Positions 24,864 through 34,460 are shown, numbered from the stretch's first letter. The stretch is 64,000 bases of DNA from Pseudomonadota bacterium (GCA_027487515.1 JAIYDL010000015.1:1-64000); one strand, 5' to 3'. Notes: generated by a model not told the origin, from the letters alone. A program made the numbers and translations.

Positions 24864-25529
24864 TCATCTCCGGGAGTCATCCTCGAGACGGAGTTCACTG
24901 AGAGTTACGGAAAAACCTTCCTTCGTGTCGTCCCCATCAACCGAGATCCACAGGGCCACGACATCCACGGGCCTCACCAGCGTCTCCTCTATCGAAAACT
25001 CCGCAGACGCTTCCCCGACGATCCTCTCCTCGAAGTACTTCGACAAAGGGTGCACGCGCTGAGTCCACGGAAGCTTCTGCGATGAGAGGTTGAGAAAAAG
25101 CACCTTTTCGATGCCTGCGTCCTTTGGGGCAAGAGACTGCAGCTTCAAGACCCAATCGGGAGCAATCTTTCGCTCGAACCACCCGAGCCTCGCGGTTCCG
25201 GACAGGACGAGGCCAATCCTCAAGACGAAATCATCGGCGCCCCTCTCCCCTTGGGTGAGTCCCGGAGGGAACACGAGGCCTCCGCGAAGTGTCCCTTTGA
25301 AGGCAACCTTCCTGACTCGTTTGGGAGAGCTCAAGGGATAGATCACCGGCGAAGCGGAGTTCTTGACGGTGATCTCCATTCCGCGCTTGGACCAGGTGAC
25401 CGTGTTGGCCTGGATGTTTTTGTAGGCCAAGAGCTCCCAGCCTCGAGGGTCATTCAAAGGAATGAGGAACGAAGCAAGCAATGAAAATCGGGCCGGGAGT
25501 CTCCGGAGGCCAGGGCCTATCACACGCAT
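24864..25529 (-). CDS. Hypothetical protein, beta-rich
   Basis: 221 residues, starting 1 bp after the stop of the TMEM64-oxidoreductase gene, with GGAGAGGATAGG as ribosome site, so part of the same operon. Many predicted strands (NTVTWSKRGMEITVKN, RKVAFKGTLRGGLVFPP, DFVLRIGLVLSGTARLG, VVALWISVDGDDTKEGFSV) suggest a jelly-roll sandwich, possibly carbohydrate-binding-like. The N terminus (residues 1-25) is weakly hydrophobic and may be a poor signal peptide. Not recognised. Confidence 0.7.
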   Translation of the reverse strand: MRVIGPGLRRLPARFSLLASFLIPLNDPRGWELLAYKNIQANTVTWSKRGMEITVKNSASPVIYPLSSPKRVRKVAFKGTLRGGLVFPPGLTQGERGADDFVLRIGLVLSGTARLGWFERKIAPDWVLKLQSLAPKDAGIEKVLFLNLSSQKLPWTQRVHPLSKYFEERIVGEASAEFSIEETLVRPVDVVALWISVDGDDTKEGFSVTLSELRLEDDSRR

Positions 25530-25530
25530 C

Positions 25531-27660
25531 CTATCCTCTCCTCCACGCGTGGAAGATTCGTAGGTACCGGAGTAACCGCTCTGGCTTGCGGGCCTTCTTC
25601 CACTCTCCCGCCGTGTACTTGATCGCCTCCGGGAACGTGGGGTACGCGTGAACCGTACCGAGGATCTTACTCAAACCAATGTTGTGCTTCATCGCCAGAG
25701 TAAACTCACCCAAGAGTTCACTCGCCCGACTGCTCACGATGGTCGCCCCGAGGATTCGATCTGACCCCTGCGCCACGAGCACCTTAATGAGACCGTAGTC
25801 CTCATCCTCCGTAATCGCCCGATCGAGGTCGGAGAGGTCATAGTGGACAAGTTCGTAGGAAATGCCTTGGGCCCTCGCCTCGCTCTCGGATAGGCCCACC
25901 CGAGCAATCTCCGGATCCGTGAATGTGCACCACGGAATCACCCTATAGTCGGCCTTGAACGAAACGAGTGGGGCGAAGAGAGCATTCACCGCCGCGTACC
26001 ACGCCTGGTGAGCTGCCGTATGTGTAAACTGGTAAGGGCCGGCACAATCTCCTACGACAAAAATGTTGGGGTACTTGGTCCGCATGCCGTCGTCGTGCGC
26101 GAAGGTACCCGTTTGGGAGAGCTCTAGCGAAAGTTTTTCTAACCCCGGGAGCTTCGTGTTGGCCCGGCGGCCGAGGGCGACCAGGCAGTAATCGAATTCG
26201 AGTTCGAGCTCCTGGTCATTGCAACGCGCGACGAGGCTCTCCTGGCCGAGATTCTTTTGAAACCGAATCGCGGCATGATTCCGGTAAATGCGGACGCCGT
26301 CGTTTACTAACTTCTGCGCAACGAGGTCCGAAACGTCGGTGTCTTCACGAGGGAGAATCTGCGGCCCAGCCTCCACTAAGGAGACCGTTGAGCCGAGCCT
26401 CTGGAACGCCTGGGCCAGCTCTACCCCAATTGGCCCCCCTCCGAGGACCAAGAGTTTCTTAGGAAGTTCGGTGAGATCCCAGAGCGTCTCGGAGGTGAGG
26501 ATTCGAGCATCCCCGAGGCCAGGGATCGGAGGCAAGAACGGTTTGGCACCCGTCGCAAGGATGATGTTTCTGGTGGAGTGGATTTCCCCATTCACACGGA
26601 CTTCCCAGGGACTTAAGACCTCTGCCTCTCCGGTGATGCAGTGGACTCCGAGACCCGTGTACCGTTCCGCAGAATCATGGGGCTCGATCTTCGAAATGAT
26701 CCGTTTTATCCGCGCCATGACTTCCGGAAAGTTCGTCTCCGCGTGTTCCACATCGACACCGTACTTCTGGGACGTGCGGATGAGCTGGGCGACTTTCGCG
26801 CTCTTGATGATCGCCTTGCTGGGAACGCACCCCGTGTTCAAACAATCGCCACCCATTTTGTGTTTTTCGATCAACGCCACCTTCGCCTTCACGGTGGCCG
26901 CGATGTACGCGCTCACGAGCCCTCCGGCACCGGCCCCGATGGCAATGACATCGAAGTCAAACTGGCGTGGCTTCTTCCAGCCTTTGTAAACTCTCCTACC
27001 CCGAAGGGCCCTCAGAAGCCCATTGAGCACAAGTGGGATCACCCCAAGGAGTGCGAAGGAGACGATGAACGCGGGTGATAGGATCCCGCTCACGGATTCG
27101 AGCTTCCCGAGCTGGGTGCCGGCGTTCACATACGCGAAGGTCCCCGGGAGCATGCCAATCTGGCTCACGAGAAAGAATCTCCAGGTACTGAACGTCGTAA
27201 GCCCCATGAGGATGTTGATAAGAAAAAAAGGAAACAGTGGAACGAGGCGGAGGCCGAAGAGGTAGAGGCTCCCCTCGCGCGCGACACCGGCGTTGATGCG
27301 GACGAAGGCCTCGCCGTACTTCGACTTAAAAAAATCTTGGAACAAGAATCTGGCGACGATGAACGCGAGCGTTGCACCCATGGTGCTTGCGAATGAAACG
27401 ACGACGAGGCCCTTGGAGAGACCCAAGAATGCCCCCCCAGCTAGAGTGAGGATCGAGGCCCCCGGTAGGGAGAGGCCTGTGATCAAGACGTAGAGGAAAA
27501 AATACGTCACAGTGAAAGCCACAGGATCCGAAGCGTAGGAGTTCCGAAGGATGTGGGCATTCTCTTTGATGTAGTCGAGGCTTAGGTAGTCCGTGAGACC
27601 CATCGTAACTGCGATGACCACGATCCCTAGGATGAGGATGGCGAGGAGTGCTTTTTTCAT
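25531..27660 (-). CDS. TVP38/TMEM64 membrane domain fused to a FAD/NAD(P) disulfide oxidoreductase
   Basis: 709 residues. Residues 1-225 form a TMEM64/DedA-like membrane domain with about six segments and the family motif AGGAFLGLSKGLVVVSFAST and FGLRLVPLFPFFLIN. Residues 235-709 are a pyridine-nucleotide disulfide oxidoreductase of the mercuric reductase/lipoamide dehydrogenase group: FAD site DVIAIGAGAGG, redox CxxxxC in GGDCLNTGCVPSKA, NAD site LVLGGGPIGVELAQ, second FAD motif IFVVGDCAG, and C-terminal dimer-interface AYPTFPEA. Start ATG 27660 with GAAAGG; a TTG 21 bp upstream is less likely. Such fusions occur in scattered bacteria; the substrate is unknown. No metal-binding N-terminal HMA domain. 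Confidence 0.92.
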   Translation of the reverse strand: MKKALLAILILGIVVIAVTMGLTDYLSLDYIKENAHILRNSYASDPVAFTVTYFFLYVLITGLSLPGASILTLAGGAFLGLSKGLVVVSFASTMGATLAFIVARFLFQDFFKSKYGEAFVRINAGVAREGSLYLFGLRLVPLFPFFLINILMGLTTFSTWRFFLVSQIGMLPGTFAYVNAGTQLGKLESVSGILSPAFIVSFALLGVIPLVLNGLLRALRGRRVYKGWKKPRQFDFDVIAIGAGAGGLVSAYIAATVKAKVALIEKHKMGGDCLNTGCVPSKAIIKSAKVAQLIRTSQKYGVDVEHAETNFPEVMARIKRIISKIEPHDSAERYTGLGVHCITGEAEVLSPWEVRVNGEIHSTRNIILATGAKPFLPPIPGLGDARILTSETLWDLTELPKKLLVLGGGPIGVELAQAFQRLGSTVSLVEAGPQILPREDTDVSDLVAQKLVNDGVRIYRNHAAIRFQKNLGQESLVARCNDQELELEFDYCLVALGRRANTKLPGLEKLSLELSQTGTFAHDDGMRTKYPNIFVVGDCAGPYQFTHTAAHQAWYAAVNALFAPLVSFKADYRVIPWCTFTDPEIARVGLSESEARAQGISYELVHYDLSDLDRAITEDEDYGLIKVLVAQGSDRILGATIVSSRASELLGEFTLAMKHNIGLSKILGTVHAYPTFPEAIKYTAGEWKKARKPERLLRYLRIFHAWRRG

Positions 27661-27808
27661 TGAAACCCTTTCCCGGGTCAATTCCGGTTGCTGGAGATCG
27701 TAACATCTGAGTCAGCTCGGGACAAATCGTTACAGGACGCAGGAGATGAACTTCAAGCGACCTTCCTTTGCTGGACGGAGTGACTGATCCCTGGATAAAG
27801 TCACAAGG

Positions 27809-28471
27809 ATGAGGATCAGTATTTTTATCTTCTCCCTGTTCTTGGGCTCGTGTGCTTGGGTGGCCGACCAAAAGCATCGTCCGTGCGCGGAAGATGCGGA
27901 GCGCTTAGGGGCCCGGGCCAGGGAACTCCAAGAGATCGTCGCGGCGGACCAGAAAGATCGAAGCGATTTTTTCACGCAGACCCAAGAAGAGCTGATGGGT
28001 TTGCAGGCGCGAGATGCGCTTCGCCGTCAGCGAGTGGCGGAGATCCATCAAGAGGGTTGCATGACTCGGGCCCCGGACTTCGCAGCTGGGGCACTTGTGT
28101 TTCAGCACGGAGATAAACCAGAGCATTACCTCAGGGCCCACCAATGGGCGAAGCAGGCCGTCGAGCTCGGAGATCCCTCCCAGCGAAAGCTCGCTGCGTT
28201 GGCGGTTGATCGCTACCTGATCGCACGAGGCCAGAGGCAGCTGTTTGCCTCTCAGGCCCAGAAGACGGATTTCTCCCAGACTGGCTGTTGGTGTCTTCGG
28301 CAAGTTGAGCCGAGTTATCCGGATGTGCTCAGGAAAAAAGAAGCAGGAAGAACGCTGGCGGAGGCGCGCGCGTGGGTTCAGAAACTCAATGAGGGTCGAA
28401 ACTGTCCCGCGAAAGACTGTGAAGAAAACCTGGCCCCGTCTCCAGAGGGCACGGTCCCCGGATACTGGTGA
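27809..28471 (+). CDS. DUF6624-like lipoprotein
   Basis: 220 residues. Lipoprotein signal MRISIFIFSLFLGSCAW (lipobox LGSC). The mature domain shows the DUF6624 pattern: an RVAEIHQEGC segment, ALVFQHGDKPEHYLRAHQWA, ELGDPSQRKLAALAVDRYLI and GQRQLFASQ (family QxYGTQ). Two further Cys pairs occur near the C terminus (GCWCLRQ, CPAKDCEE). Function unknown. The stop is 11 bp before the TTG start of the GNAT gene, and the tail contains that gene's Shine-Dalgarno, so the two form an operon. Confidence 0.75.
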   Translation: MRISIFIFSLFLGSCAWVADQKHRPCAEDAERLGARARELQEIVAADQKDRSDFFTQTQEELMGLQARDALRRQRVAEIHQEGCMTRAPDFAAGALVFQHGDKPEHYLRAHQWAKQAVELGDPSQRKLAALAVDRYLIARGQRQLFASQAQKTDFSQTGCWCLRQVEPSYPDVLRKKEAGRTLAEARAWVQKLNEGRNCPAKDCEENLAPSPEGTVPGYW

Positions 28472-28482
28472 AGGAGGAACAC

Positions 28483-29289
28483 TTGCACATCACAAACAAG
28501 ATCATCGATGATTCCATCCGGGCCCCGCTCGGGTCAACGTCGCTGCGGTCAGATTCAAAGATCATCCAGGGCCCAAACTGGTATCAGATCCTAACTCCCT
28601 CAGTAGCGAACGAGTCTTTGAATGAAGTCATCATCTCTCGGATGGACTCCAAAGACTTCGAGCAAAAAGTTCGAGAGGTGTTCCGAATGTACGCACTCCA
28701 TTCGCTCCCGTTTAAATGGATCACGGGCCCGATGTCCTCACCACCGGAACTCGAGGCCCTGCTTGCTCCGCTCGCCGAGAGATCCTGGGGTTTCCGAGGG
28801 ATGGCCGCGAGCTGCGGTCTAGAGCTTACGGCAACACCAGGAGTCACGACGGAGCTCTTAGCAGAACAGAACTTTCATGAGTTCCTGAGGGTCTTCCTCG
28901 AGGGGTGGAACCAAACGGAGGATGCGGCCCAGTATGAGCTCGACTTTCGACAGGCCATGCTTCCGGAGTCTCAGCGCAGCTTCTACCTCGCTCGACACCA
29001 TGGGGAACCCGCCGGGGTGGCAGGGACGGTTTTAAAGGAAGACCATGGCTACCTCACCAGTAGCGTCGTTCTGCCGAGTCACAGAGGTTTGGGATTGTAC
29101 AAGGCCCTCGTCCGAGGAAGGTTAAGCGATCTGCGCGCGCGAGGGGTATCCCACGCCGTGACTCAGGCCCGGGAGGCCACCTCTGTACCGATCCTCCATC
29201 GCCTTGGCTTCGGTACAACCTTCCAAGGAACCGTCTACCGCTTTGCTCCAGGTACTCGGGGGCCAGATCAAAGGCCTAGGCCTACTTAA
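28483..29289 (+). CDS. GNAT family acetyltransferase
   Basis: 268 residues. GNAT domain in the C-terminal half: GEPAGVAGTVL, GYLTSSVVLPSHRGLGLYKA with the acetyl-CoA loop HRGLGLY, and ATSVPILHRLGFG. The N-terminal part (1-130) is less conserved but also GNAT-like, so this may be a double-GNAT protein. TTG 28483 is preferred because AAGGAGG lies 5 nt upstream; the GTG at 28468 would place that ribosome site inside the gene. Convergent with the MipA-like gene (8-bp overlap of ends). Confidence 0.85.
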   Translation: MHITNKIIDDSIRAPLGSTSLRSDSKIIQGPNWYQILTPSVANESLNEVIISRMDSKDFEQKVREVFRMYALHSLPFKWITGPMSSPPELEALLAPLAERSWGFRGMAASCGLELTATPGVTTELLAEQNFHEFLRVFLEGWNQTEDAAQYELDFRQAMLPESQRSFYLARHHGEPAGVAGTVLKEDHGYLTSSVVLPSHRGLGLYKALVRGRLSDLRARGVSHAVTQAREATSVPILHRLGFGTTFQGTVYRFAPGTRGPDQRPRPT

Positions 29290-30130
29290 CCATCGTCGGT
29301 GCTTCCTGGGCCCGGGCCGAACGAGCGAAGTACCAAATGAGTCCCACTCCGAAGAACGTGTAGTGTCTGTTCTGGAAAAGTGGGCTGTCCTGGTAGACCG
29401 CCCCATCGAGGTAGTCGTAGCGAAAGAACGGGAGCACGAGGACTTGCCCGATGCGTTTTGAAAGGATCACTCCCGTCGAGACTCCGCCGTAGCCACGGCG
29501 GCCGCGATAAGGTTCCCGCGTCGCCGTTGCGTCACCCGAACTCACTCCATAGAAATGATTGTGATAGTTCCCAGAACCGTACTGAGGTCCGAGGGAGAAC
29601 TCCGCGGCCCAGCCTCCCGTCGCACTCCGGGCCCGGGTCAAAAAATTAAGGTAGGGAATGGAGTAATAACCCACGTGATCCACGTACGTGAGGTTCGTCG
29701 TGTAGACAGCTCGGTAGGGCATCTCGAGGTTAAGAAAATTATTGTTATCCCGAGAGCGCCAGAGGTAGTAGCGAACCATGGGACCGAGCTCGAACGTCGG
29801 ATCCAGATCCTCCATCCCGTTCCGAAGGCGGTCGGCGTCGCTGTTCACGTTCAGCCCGATGGAGAAACTCAGATCGAGCGTGAGGTTCCCAGACCGGAAG
29901 ATGTGGCCTCGGACGTACCCGTTCTCCGCCTCGACGTTCGCTCCCCGGTACGTGTACGACACCAGCGGGAAGAGGTACCATTTGTTCTGTGGTGATCCGC
30001 GGTAATTGTCAGCGCGAAACGGGAGCGCACCGACGCCGAACTCCCAGAGCCGGAGCTCCTGGACCTCTGCCCTGGCAGAGAGGGCGAAGCATTGCGAGAG
30101 TAGAAGGATAAAGATTTTTTTCACTCTCAC
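29282..30130 (-). CDS. MipA/OmpV-like outer-membrane protein
   Basis: About 282 residues. Signal peptide region VKKIFILLLSQCFALSARAE followed by the MipA/OmpV pattern: FGVGALPFRADNYRGSPQNK, VSYTYRGANVEAENGYV, LSFSIGLNVNSDAD, LGPMVRYYLWRS, YRGRRGYGGVSTGVILSKRI and VLPFFRYDYLDGA. Family members are outer-membrane barrels; E. coli MipA scaffolds MltA and PBP1B. The start is uncertain (GTG 30130 or GTG 30124); longer in-frame starts would add a non-signal N terminus. Divergent from the GNAT gene at 30201. Confidence 0.87.
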   Translation of the reverse strand: MRVKKIFILLLSQCFALSARAEVQELRLWEFGVGALPFRADNYRGSPQNKWYLFPLVSYTYRGANVEAENGYVRGHIFRSGNLTLDLSFSIGLNVNSDADRLRNGMEDLDPTFELGPMVRYYLWRSRDNNNFLNLEMPYRAVYTTNLTYVDHVGYYSIPYLNFLTRARSATGGWAAEFSLGPQYGSGNYHNHFYGVSSGDATATREPYRGRRGYGGVSTGVILSKRIGQVLVLPFFRYDYLDGAVYQDSPLFQNRHYTFFGVGLIWYFARSARAQEAPTMVK

Positions 30131-30150
30131 CAGAGTAAGGACCTTGGCGC

Positions 30151-30156
30151 TATAAT
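30151..30156 (+). promoter_or_regulatory. Consensus -10 element TATAAT upstream of GNAT gene
   Basis: Perfect TATAAT 45 bp before ATG 30201 in the 70-bp divergent gap. No good -35 is seen at 16-18 bp. Confidence 0.4.
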
Positions 30157-30200
30157 TCAAGCCTCTAGCGCGAATCTCTCTTGATTGGTACCGTAGATCC

Positions 30201-30656
30201 ATGGACATCACCTACCGGATTGCGAATCCTGAAAATGAAACTGAACTCCGAAGGATCGCTGAGGCCGACGCCCGCGTTCCGATCGACTTCGATCCGAGCT
30301 ACGCCTTTGAAGAGGGGTCAATCTCTGCGAGACTCGATTTCTATCAGGGACTCGGGAAAGCTGACTTCTTTGAAGTCGCGGTCCTCGGCCCCGAACTCAT
30401 TGGTCTCCACATCATCCGAAAGACTCCCCATCCCCCGCAGCTCTTCATCGGAAGCATCATCTCTCTCTGGGTCCACCCAGAGCACCGGCGGCGAGGCATC
30501 GCGAGAACGCTCAAGGCCCGAGGAGAACAGTGGGCAAGGGCCAGCGGTTTGGTGTTTCTCCAAACTCATGTCCATGTGAACAACCACCGGATGCTGGACG
30601 TCAATCGAGGGCAGGGCTACGAGGTCGCGTACCTCCAGCTCCGGAAGCCCCTCTAG
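30201..30656 (+). CDS. GNAT family acetyltransferase
   Basis: 151 residues, a single compact GNAT domain: FEVAVLGPELIGLHII, IGSIISLWVHPEHRRRGIAR with acetyl-CoA loop RRRGIAR, and VNNHRMLDVNRGQGYEVAYL. Substrate unknown. The stop overlaps the convergent gluQ stop by 4 bp. Confidence 0.9.
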   Translation: MDITYRIANPENETELRRIAEADARVPIDFDPSYAFEEGSISARLDFYQGLGKADFFEVAVLGPELIGLHIIRKTPHPPQLFIGSIISLWVHPEHRRRGIARTLKARGEQWARASGLVFLQTHVHVNNHRMLDVNRGQGYEVAYLQLRKPL

Positions 30657-31468
30657 TTCGGCATCAGGAAGCGCTGAAGCTGGGGTGAATGCACGATGAG
30701 ATCCGACGCACTCCGGAGCTCTGGGATCCCCCATTGATGGCCGAGCATCAACCAGATCTCTTCGGAGCTAGCCCCGGTCCGAAGACGCTGGAGGAGGTCG
30801 CCGTCGCTGCGAGACTTCGACAACTTTCTTCCCTCCGGACCCAAGATGAGAGCATGATGGATCACGGTGATGGTTTGGAACGGATCATCCTTCAGGGCCC
30901 GAGAAAGGTCGCGCTGAACGACGGTGCTCTCGCGAAGGTCCTCCCCTCTGACGATGAGATTGATGCCCAGTTTTTCCTCGTCGTGAACACAGGTGAGGTG
31001 GTAGGACGGAAGATCTTCTCGGCGCCAGAGAATGAAATCCTGGGCCGGAGTCTGAGGACTCCGGAATCGGATCGCAGTTTCGTGGGGGACAAACCTATGC
31101 TCTTGGTCTCGGCAATGGCCGTCGTAAAGTGTGCCGCCCGTGCGTTGGAGAATGTCCTGTCGCGAGCACCGGCAGACGTACTGAGGAATAGAGTGACAGT
31201 AGCGGCGGTACTCCTCGGTCCTCGAGGCCTGATCCGAGGATTCCGCGTCCCAGTCGAGCCCGAGGTGACGGAGAATCTCCCGAGCTCCTTGAGCGTAGCG
31301 AGGGTCGCAGCGGTCTCGATCGATGTCATCGAAGCGAAGCCAAAGCTTCCCGTTGCGCGCCCGAACCATGGCCCAGGTGAGGGCGAAGTTCAGAAGGTTC
31401 CCCTGATGGAGGTCTCCGTTCGGAGTCGGGGCCATGCGAGAGACTGGGAAGCTTGGCAGGCGGCTCAT
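30653..31468 (-). CDS. gluQ: Glutamyl-Q tRNA(Asp) synthetase
   Basis: 271 residues, close to the usual 290-310 of GluQRS and without the anticodon-binding domain of full GltX. The class I HIGH signature appears as PTPNGDLHQGN (residues 15-24) and KMSKS as RKLSKS near 215. The zinc region includes VCRCSRQDI and GHC. Other GluRS core blocks are LRFDDIDRDRCDP, LGLDWD and IVRGEDL. It attaches glutamate to the queuosine base of tRNA(Asp) in the cytosol. The gene begins 1 bp after the stop of the antiporter gene. No dksA neighbour, unlike in enterobacteria. A weak Shine-Dalgarno suggests coupling to the upstream gene. Confidence 0.93.
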   Translation of the reverse strand: MSRLPSFPVSRMAPTPNGDLHQGNLLNFALTWAMVRARNGKLWLRFDDIDRDRCDPRYAQGAREILRHLGLDWDAESSDQASRTEEYRRYCHSIPQYVCRCSRQDILQRTGGTLYDGHCRDQEHRFVPHETAIRFRSPQTPAQDFILWRREDLPSYHLTCVHDEEKLGINLIVRGEDLRESTVVQRDLSRALKDDPFQTITVIHHALILGPEGRKLSKSRSDGDLLQRLRTGASSEEIWLMLGHQWGIPELRSASDLIVHSPQLQRFLMPN

Positions 31469-31469
31469 G

Positions 31470-33689
31470 TTACGAAGAAGGTGAAGCCCTTACTGCGAGC
31501 GCGCGCAGGGCCTCCGATGATCCGACGATCCAAACGATGTCCGAGGCCGCAAGCTTGAGATCCGAATCGGGATTCGTCAGGCGCAGTCCGTTCCGCTCGA
31601 TGCCAACGACGATCGAGCGGTGCTGCTCTCGGATGCCCGACTCACGGATCGTCTGACCGGGCCGGAGTGTGGAGAAGTCGTCAATGAGGATCCGTTGGAG
31701 TTCGTAGCTAAAAATACCTTGTTCGAATCCCTGCTCAGTCGAAGATTCTGCGAGCAAGGGAGTGATGCGCGCGACGTCTTGATCACTCGCAAGGAGGAGA
31801 AGCTCGTCATGGGGGAAGAGCTGATCCGTGGGATGAGGTGCAACGAGGATCTTGGCCCCGCGCTGGATCGCGATGATGTTGACCCCGTATTGATTCCGGA
31901 GATTCGCCGTCGCAAGCGTCAACCCGACTAAAGGAGCATTGGGATGGACGAGGAGACGGATGAGATGGTTCTCCCAGGGGCCAAGCTTGAGGAGTTTCTC
32001 CAGAGTCGTGGATTCTGCCTGGTCGAAAGAGGCCAGGAAGTGACCTTCGAGGCTTCCGTAGGACCTTCTGAGCGCTTGGTAGAAGAACAAGAAGAGAATC
32101 AAGAAACCAACGCCCGCCCCGAGAAGGATGTAGGTCAAGGGGAAAAAATCAATACTCAACACGACGATCAAACCTAAGGTCAAGGCGCGAGAGATAGCGA
32201 GCCGTGGAGAGAAGCTGGGCTTCTTCCCAGGGATCGCCTCATCCTCGAAGGAGTGGGTCATCGCCCAGGTCAAAGGAGAAGTCACTAAGAGCAGCAGGAG
32301 CCACACGAGTAGTCGCCCAGAAAAATCAGAAAGAATCTCGATCCGCTGGATGTAAGGGAGTGCGTAGGTTCCACCGATGATGAAGGTCACCGAGGTGACG
32401 AGAGCATTGATGGGCCATTTAAGGGTACCGGAGTTGAGGCCGCCTGCGCGTGCAACGATGAGCCGGCGGGCAGCGAGCCACGCACCGTACCGATCCAGGA
32501 TCCGCTTCAGGCCGGGAAGACGCGCTTCGACCGACTGAGAGACCGGTCCGGACCATTGGATGAGGTACGGCGTCGTAAACGTGGTGATGAGGGACACGGC
32601 CACTCCCACAGGGTAGAGGAAGTCGGAGGTCAGTTTCAGCGTCACGCCGAGGCCCGCGATGATGAAAGAAAACTCACCGATCTGCGCGAGTCCAAACCCG
32701 ACTCGGATAGAATCTCGAAGCGGTTGACCTGAAGCTAACACACCGAGGCCGGTGCTAACGATCTTGCCAACAATCGTCACAAAGCAGAGCACCGCGATGG
32801 TCCCTCGATATTCCCACATGACAAACGGGTCAATTAACATTCCGATCGAAACAAAGAAGATGGCACCGAAGATATCCCTGAATGGTTCGATGCGATTTTC
32901 AATCAGGTGCAGCGCCGGTGATTCGGCGATGATGGACCCCATGATGAACGCCCCGAGAGCAGCAGAATAGTGGAACTTAGTCGCCACAACGACGAGGCAC
33001 AGACAAAGACCGAGAGCGACGAGGGTCATCATCTCATTATTTCCCACGCGGCCTACGTATTTTAGGAAGCGGGGAACGACGAGGTACCCGGCGATGAACC
33101 AGCTCCCAACGACGAGCACGAGTTTCAGCGCTGCGCTCGCCAGGGTAAGACCGGAGACGGACTCCGAGGTGGCCAGCGTGGTGAGGCCGACCAGGAGGAG
33201 GATCGCGAGGAGGTCCTCCACGATGAGGATCCCGAAGATGGTTTGGGCGAACTGAGCACTCTTGAGCTTGAGCTCATCGAGGGCCTTGATGATGATGGTC
33301 GTTGAAGAAATGGCCAGCATGGCCCCGAGAAAGATCGAGTCCAGGGAGGTCCAACCGAAGCCGCGCCCAAGGGCGTAGCCGACCGGGAGGAAGAAGAGAA
33401 CTTCAAAGCTCGCGGCGATGGAGGCCGTTGCTCCCACGCGTGCGAGCTTTCTGAAACTGAACTCCAGGCCTAGAGTAAACATGAGGAAGATGACCCCTAG
33501 CTCGGCCCAGGTCCGGATGGTCTCGACGTCGGTCACAAGCTGGAACGGGGGTGTGTATGGACCAATCACAATGCCCGCGAGGATGTACCCCAGCACCACG
33601 GGTTGTTTGAGTCGAGTGAAGAGTAAACTCATGAGGCCGGCGGTGACGAGGATCACTGCCAAGTCTTGAATAAAAATTGGAAGATGCAT
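31470..33689 (-). CDS. CPA2 family cation:proton antiporter (Kef-like) with two RCK_C domains
   Basis: 739 residues. About 12 membrane segments in residues 1-385 carry the CPA2 hallmarks LGYILAGIVIGPYTPP, FLMFTLGLEFSFRKL, ISSTTIIIKALDEL, IVEDLLAIL, AALGAFIMGSIIAESP and GFGLAQIGEFSFIIAGLG. After a second group of four hydrophobic segments (about 430-550) come two TrkA-C (RCK_C) domains at about 590-645 (LVGLTLATANLRNQYGVNII) and 665-735 (LRPGQTIRESGIREQHRSIV). There is no full Rossmann TrkA-N domain, so nucleotide gating as in KefC is unlikely; RCK_C usually binds ions or dinucleotides. Co-operonic with gluQ. Confidence 0.9.
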   Translation of the reverse strand: MHLPIFIQDLAVILVTAGLMSLLFTRLKQPVVLGYILAGIVIGPYTPPFQLVTDVETIRTWAELGVIFLMFTLGLEFSFRKLARVGATASIAASFEVLFFLPVGYALGRGFGWTSLDSIFLGAMLAISSTTIIIKALDELKLKSAQFAQTIFGILIVEDLLAILLLVGLTTLATSESVSGLTLASAALKLVLVVGSWFIAGYLVVPRFLKYVGRVGNNEMMTLVALGLCLCLVVVATKFHYSAALGAFIMGSIIAESPALHLIENRIEPFRDIFGAIFFVSIGMLIDPFVMWEYRGTIAVLCFVTIVGKIVSTGLGVLASGQPLRDSIRVGFGLAQIGEFSFIIAGLGVTLKLTSDFLYPVGVAVSLITTFTTPYLIQWSGPVSQSVEARLPGLKRILDRYGAWLAARRLIVARAGGLNSGTLKWPINALVTSVTFIIGGTYALPYIQRIEILSDFSGRLLVWLLLLLVTSPLTWAMTHSFEDEAIPGKKPSFSPRLAISRALTLGLIVVLSIDFFPLTYILLGAGVGFLILFLFFYQALRRSYGSLEGHFLASFDQAESTTLEKLLKLGPWENHLIRLLVHPNAPLVGLTLATANLRNQYGVNIIAIQRGAKILVAPHPTDQLFPHDELLLLASDQDVARITPLLAESSTEQGFEQGIFSYELQRILIDDFSTLRPGQTIRESGIREQHRSIVVGIERNGLRLTNPDSDLKLAASDIVWIVGSSEALRALAVRASPSS

Positions 33690-33911
33690 CGGGACCTAGG
33701 CTACTTTCATCGCAAGATGCAGTAAAGCCGCGAGCTTTTGGTTTCTGGAGCTCTAACCTAAATTTCAACCGCCTTGTTACGGTAGAGACGAAGCTCAGAG
33801 ACCCCAATCTTTATGCCTGCGGCACCGCCGACGTGTTACCAAATCCATGGAATGGTGAGCTAATTTACCTAGTCTTGCTGCGTCGCCTTGTCATGATAGA
33901 CTAAGTAAAGA

Positions 33912-34460
33912 ATGCAAGCGCCGAAAGATCCCATGAAACCCATCGAGTCCCTGTTTGACATCCAGGAGACCACATCTCGCGATGATAAAGTTGAGATCGT
34001 CGCAACTCTCCTCGGCTCCTTTATCCTCGGGGCCTCCTTCGCAAAAGAATTCTTTCTCAACGGCCGCTTCGAGATCCGGATCTTCCTTTTCGGAGTCTCG
34101 TGCTTCGTCTTATTCATCACCGTCTCCCTGGTGGCACGAGTCTGGATTCAAGTCTTCGACGTGCGGAAGAAGTTGACGAGTTGCCTCTGGTTCTTCTTCT
34201 TTTTTTTGGGAAACTTCGCTGCGGTGGACCTCTTTAATCACCAGTTCCTCGAGCGGAAGCTCCAGGGTGACATCCGGTATGAAACGATCATCTTCCTCGC
34301 GAGCTACACCATCGCAACCAACCTCCTCTATCGGATCAATAAACAGGTCCTCCTCGCCACGCTAAGGCAGAAAACAATCTACAAGTACCTCCTCGCTCCC
34401 ATCAACGGCCTCTCCCTTGGTGTCATCATCACTGGGATCATCGTCTGGGCGTGTAACTAA
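33912..34460 (+). CDS. Small integral membrane protein, unknown
   Basis: 182 residues with five hydrophobic segments: about 30-48, 57-80, 90-108, 125-142 and 160-180. An N-terminal cytosolic stretch contains ESLFDIQETTSRDDKVE. No motif recognised. A second ATG 21 bp downstream is an alternative start. Separated from the divergent antiporter gene by 222 bp in which I see no clear element, and followed by a 240-bp gap with an isolated AAGGAGG (about 34570) not positioned before any start codon. Confidence 0.7.
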   Translation: MQAPKDPMKPIESLFDIQETTSRDDKVEIVATLLGSFILGASFAKEFFLNGRFEIRIFLFGVSCFVLFITVSLVARVWIQVFDVRKKLTSCLWFFFFFLGNFAAVDLFNHQFLERKLQGDIRYETIIFLASYTIATNLLYRINKQVLLATLRQKTIYKYLLAPINGLSLGVIITGIIVWACN

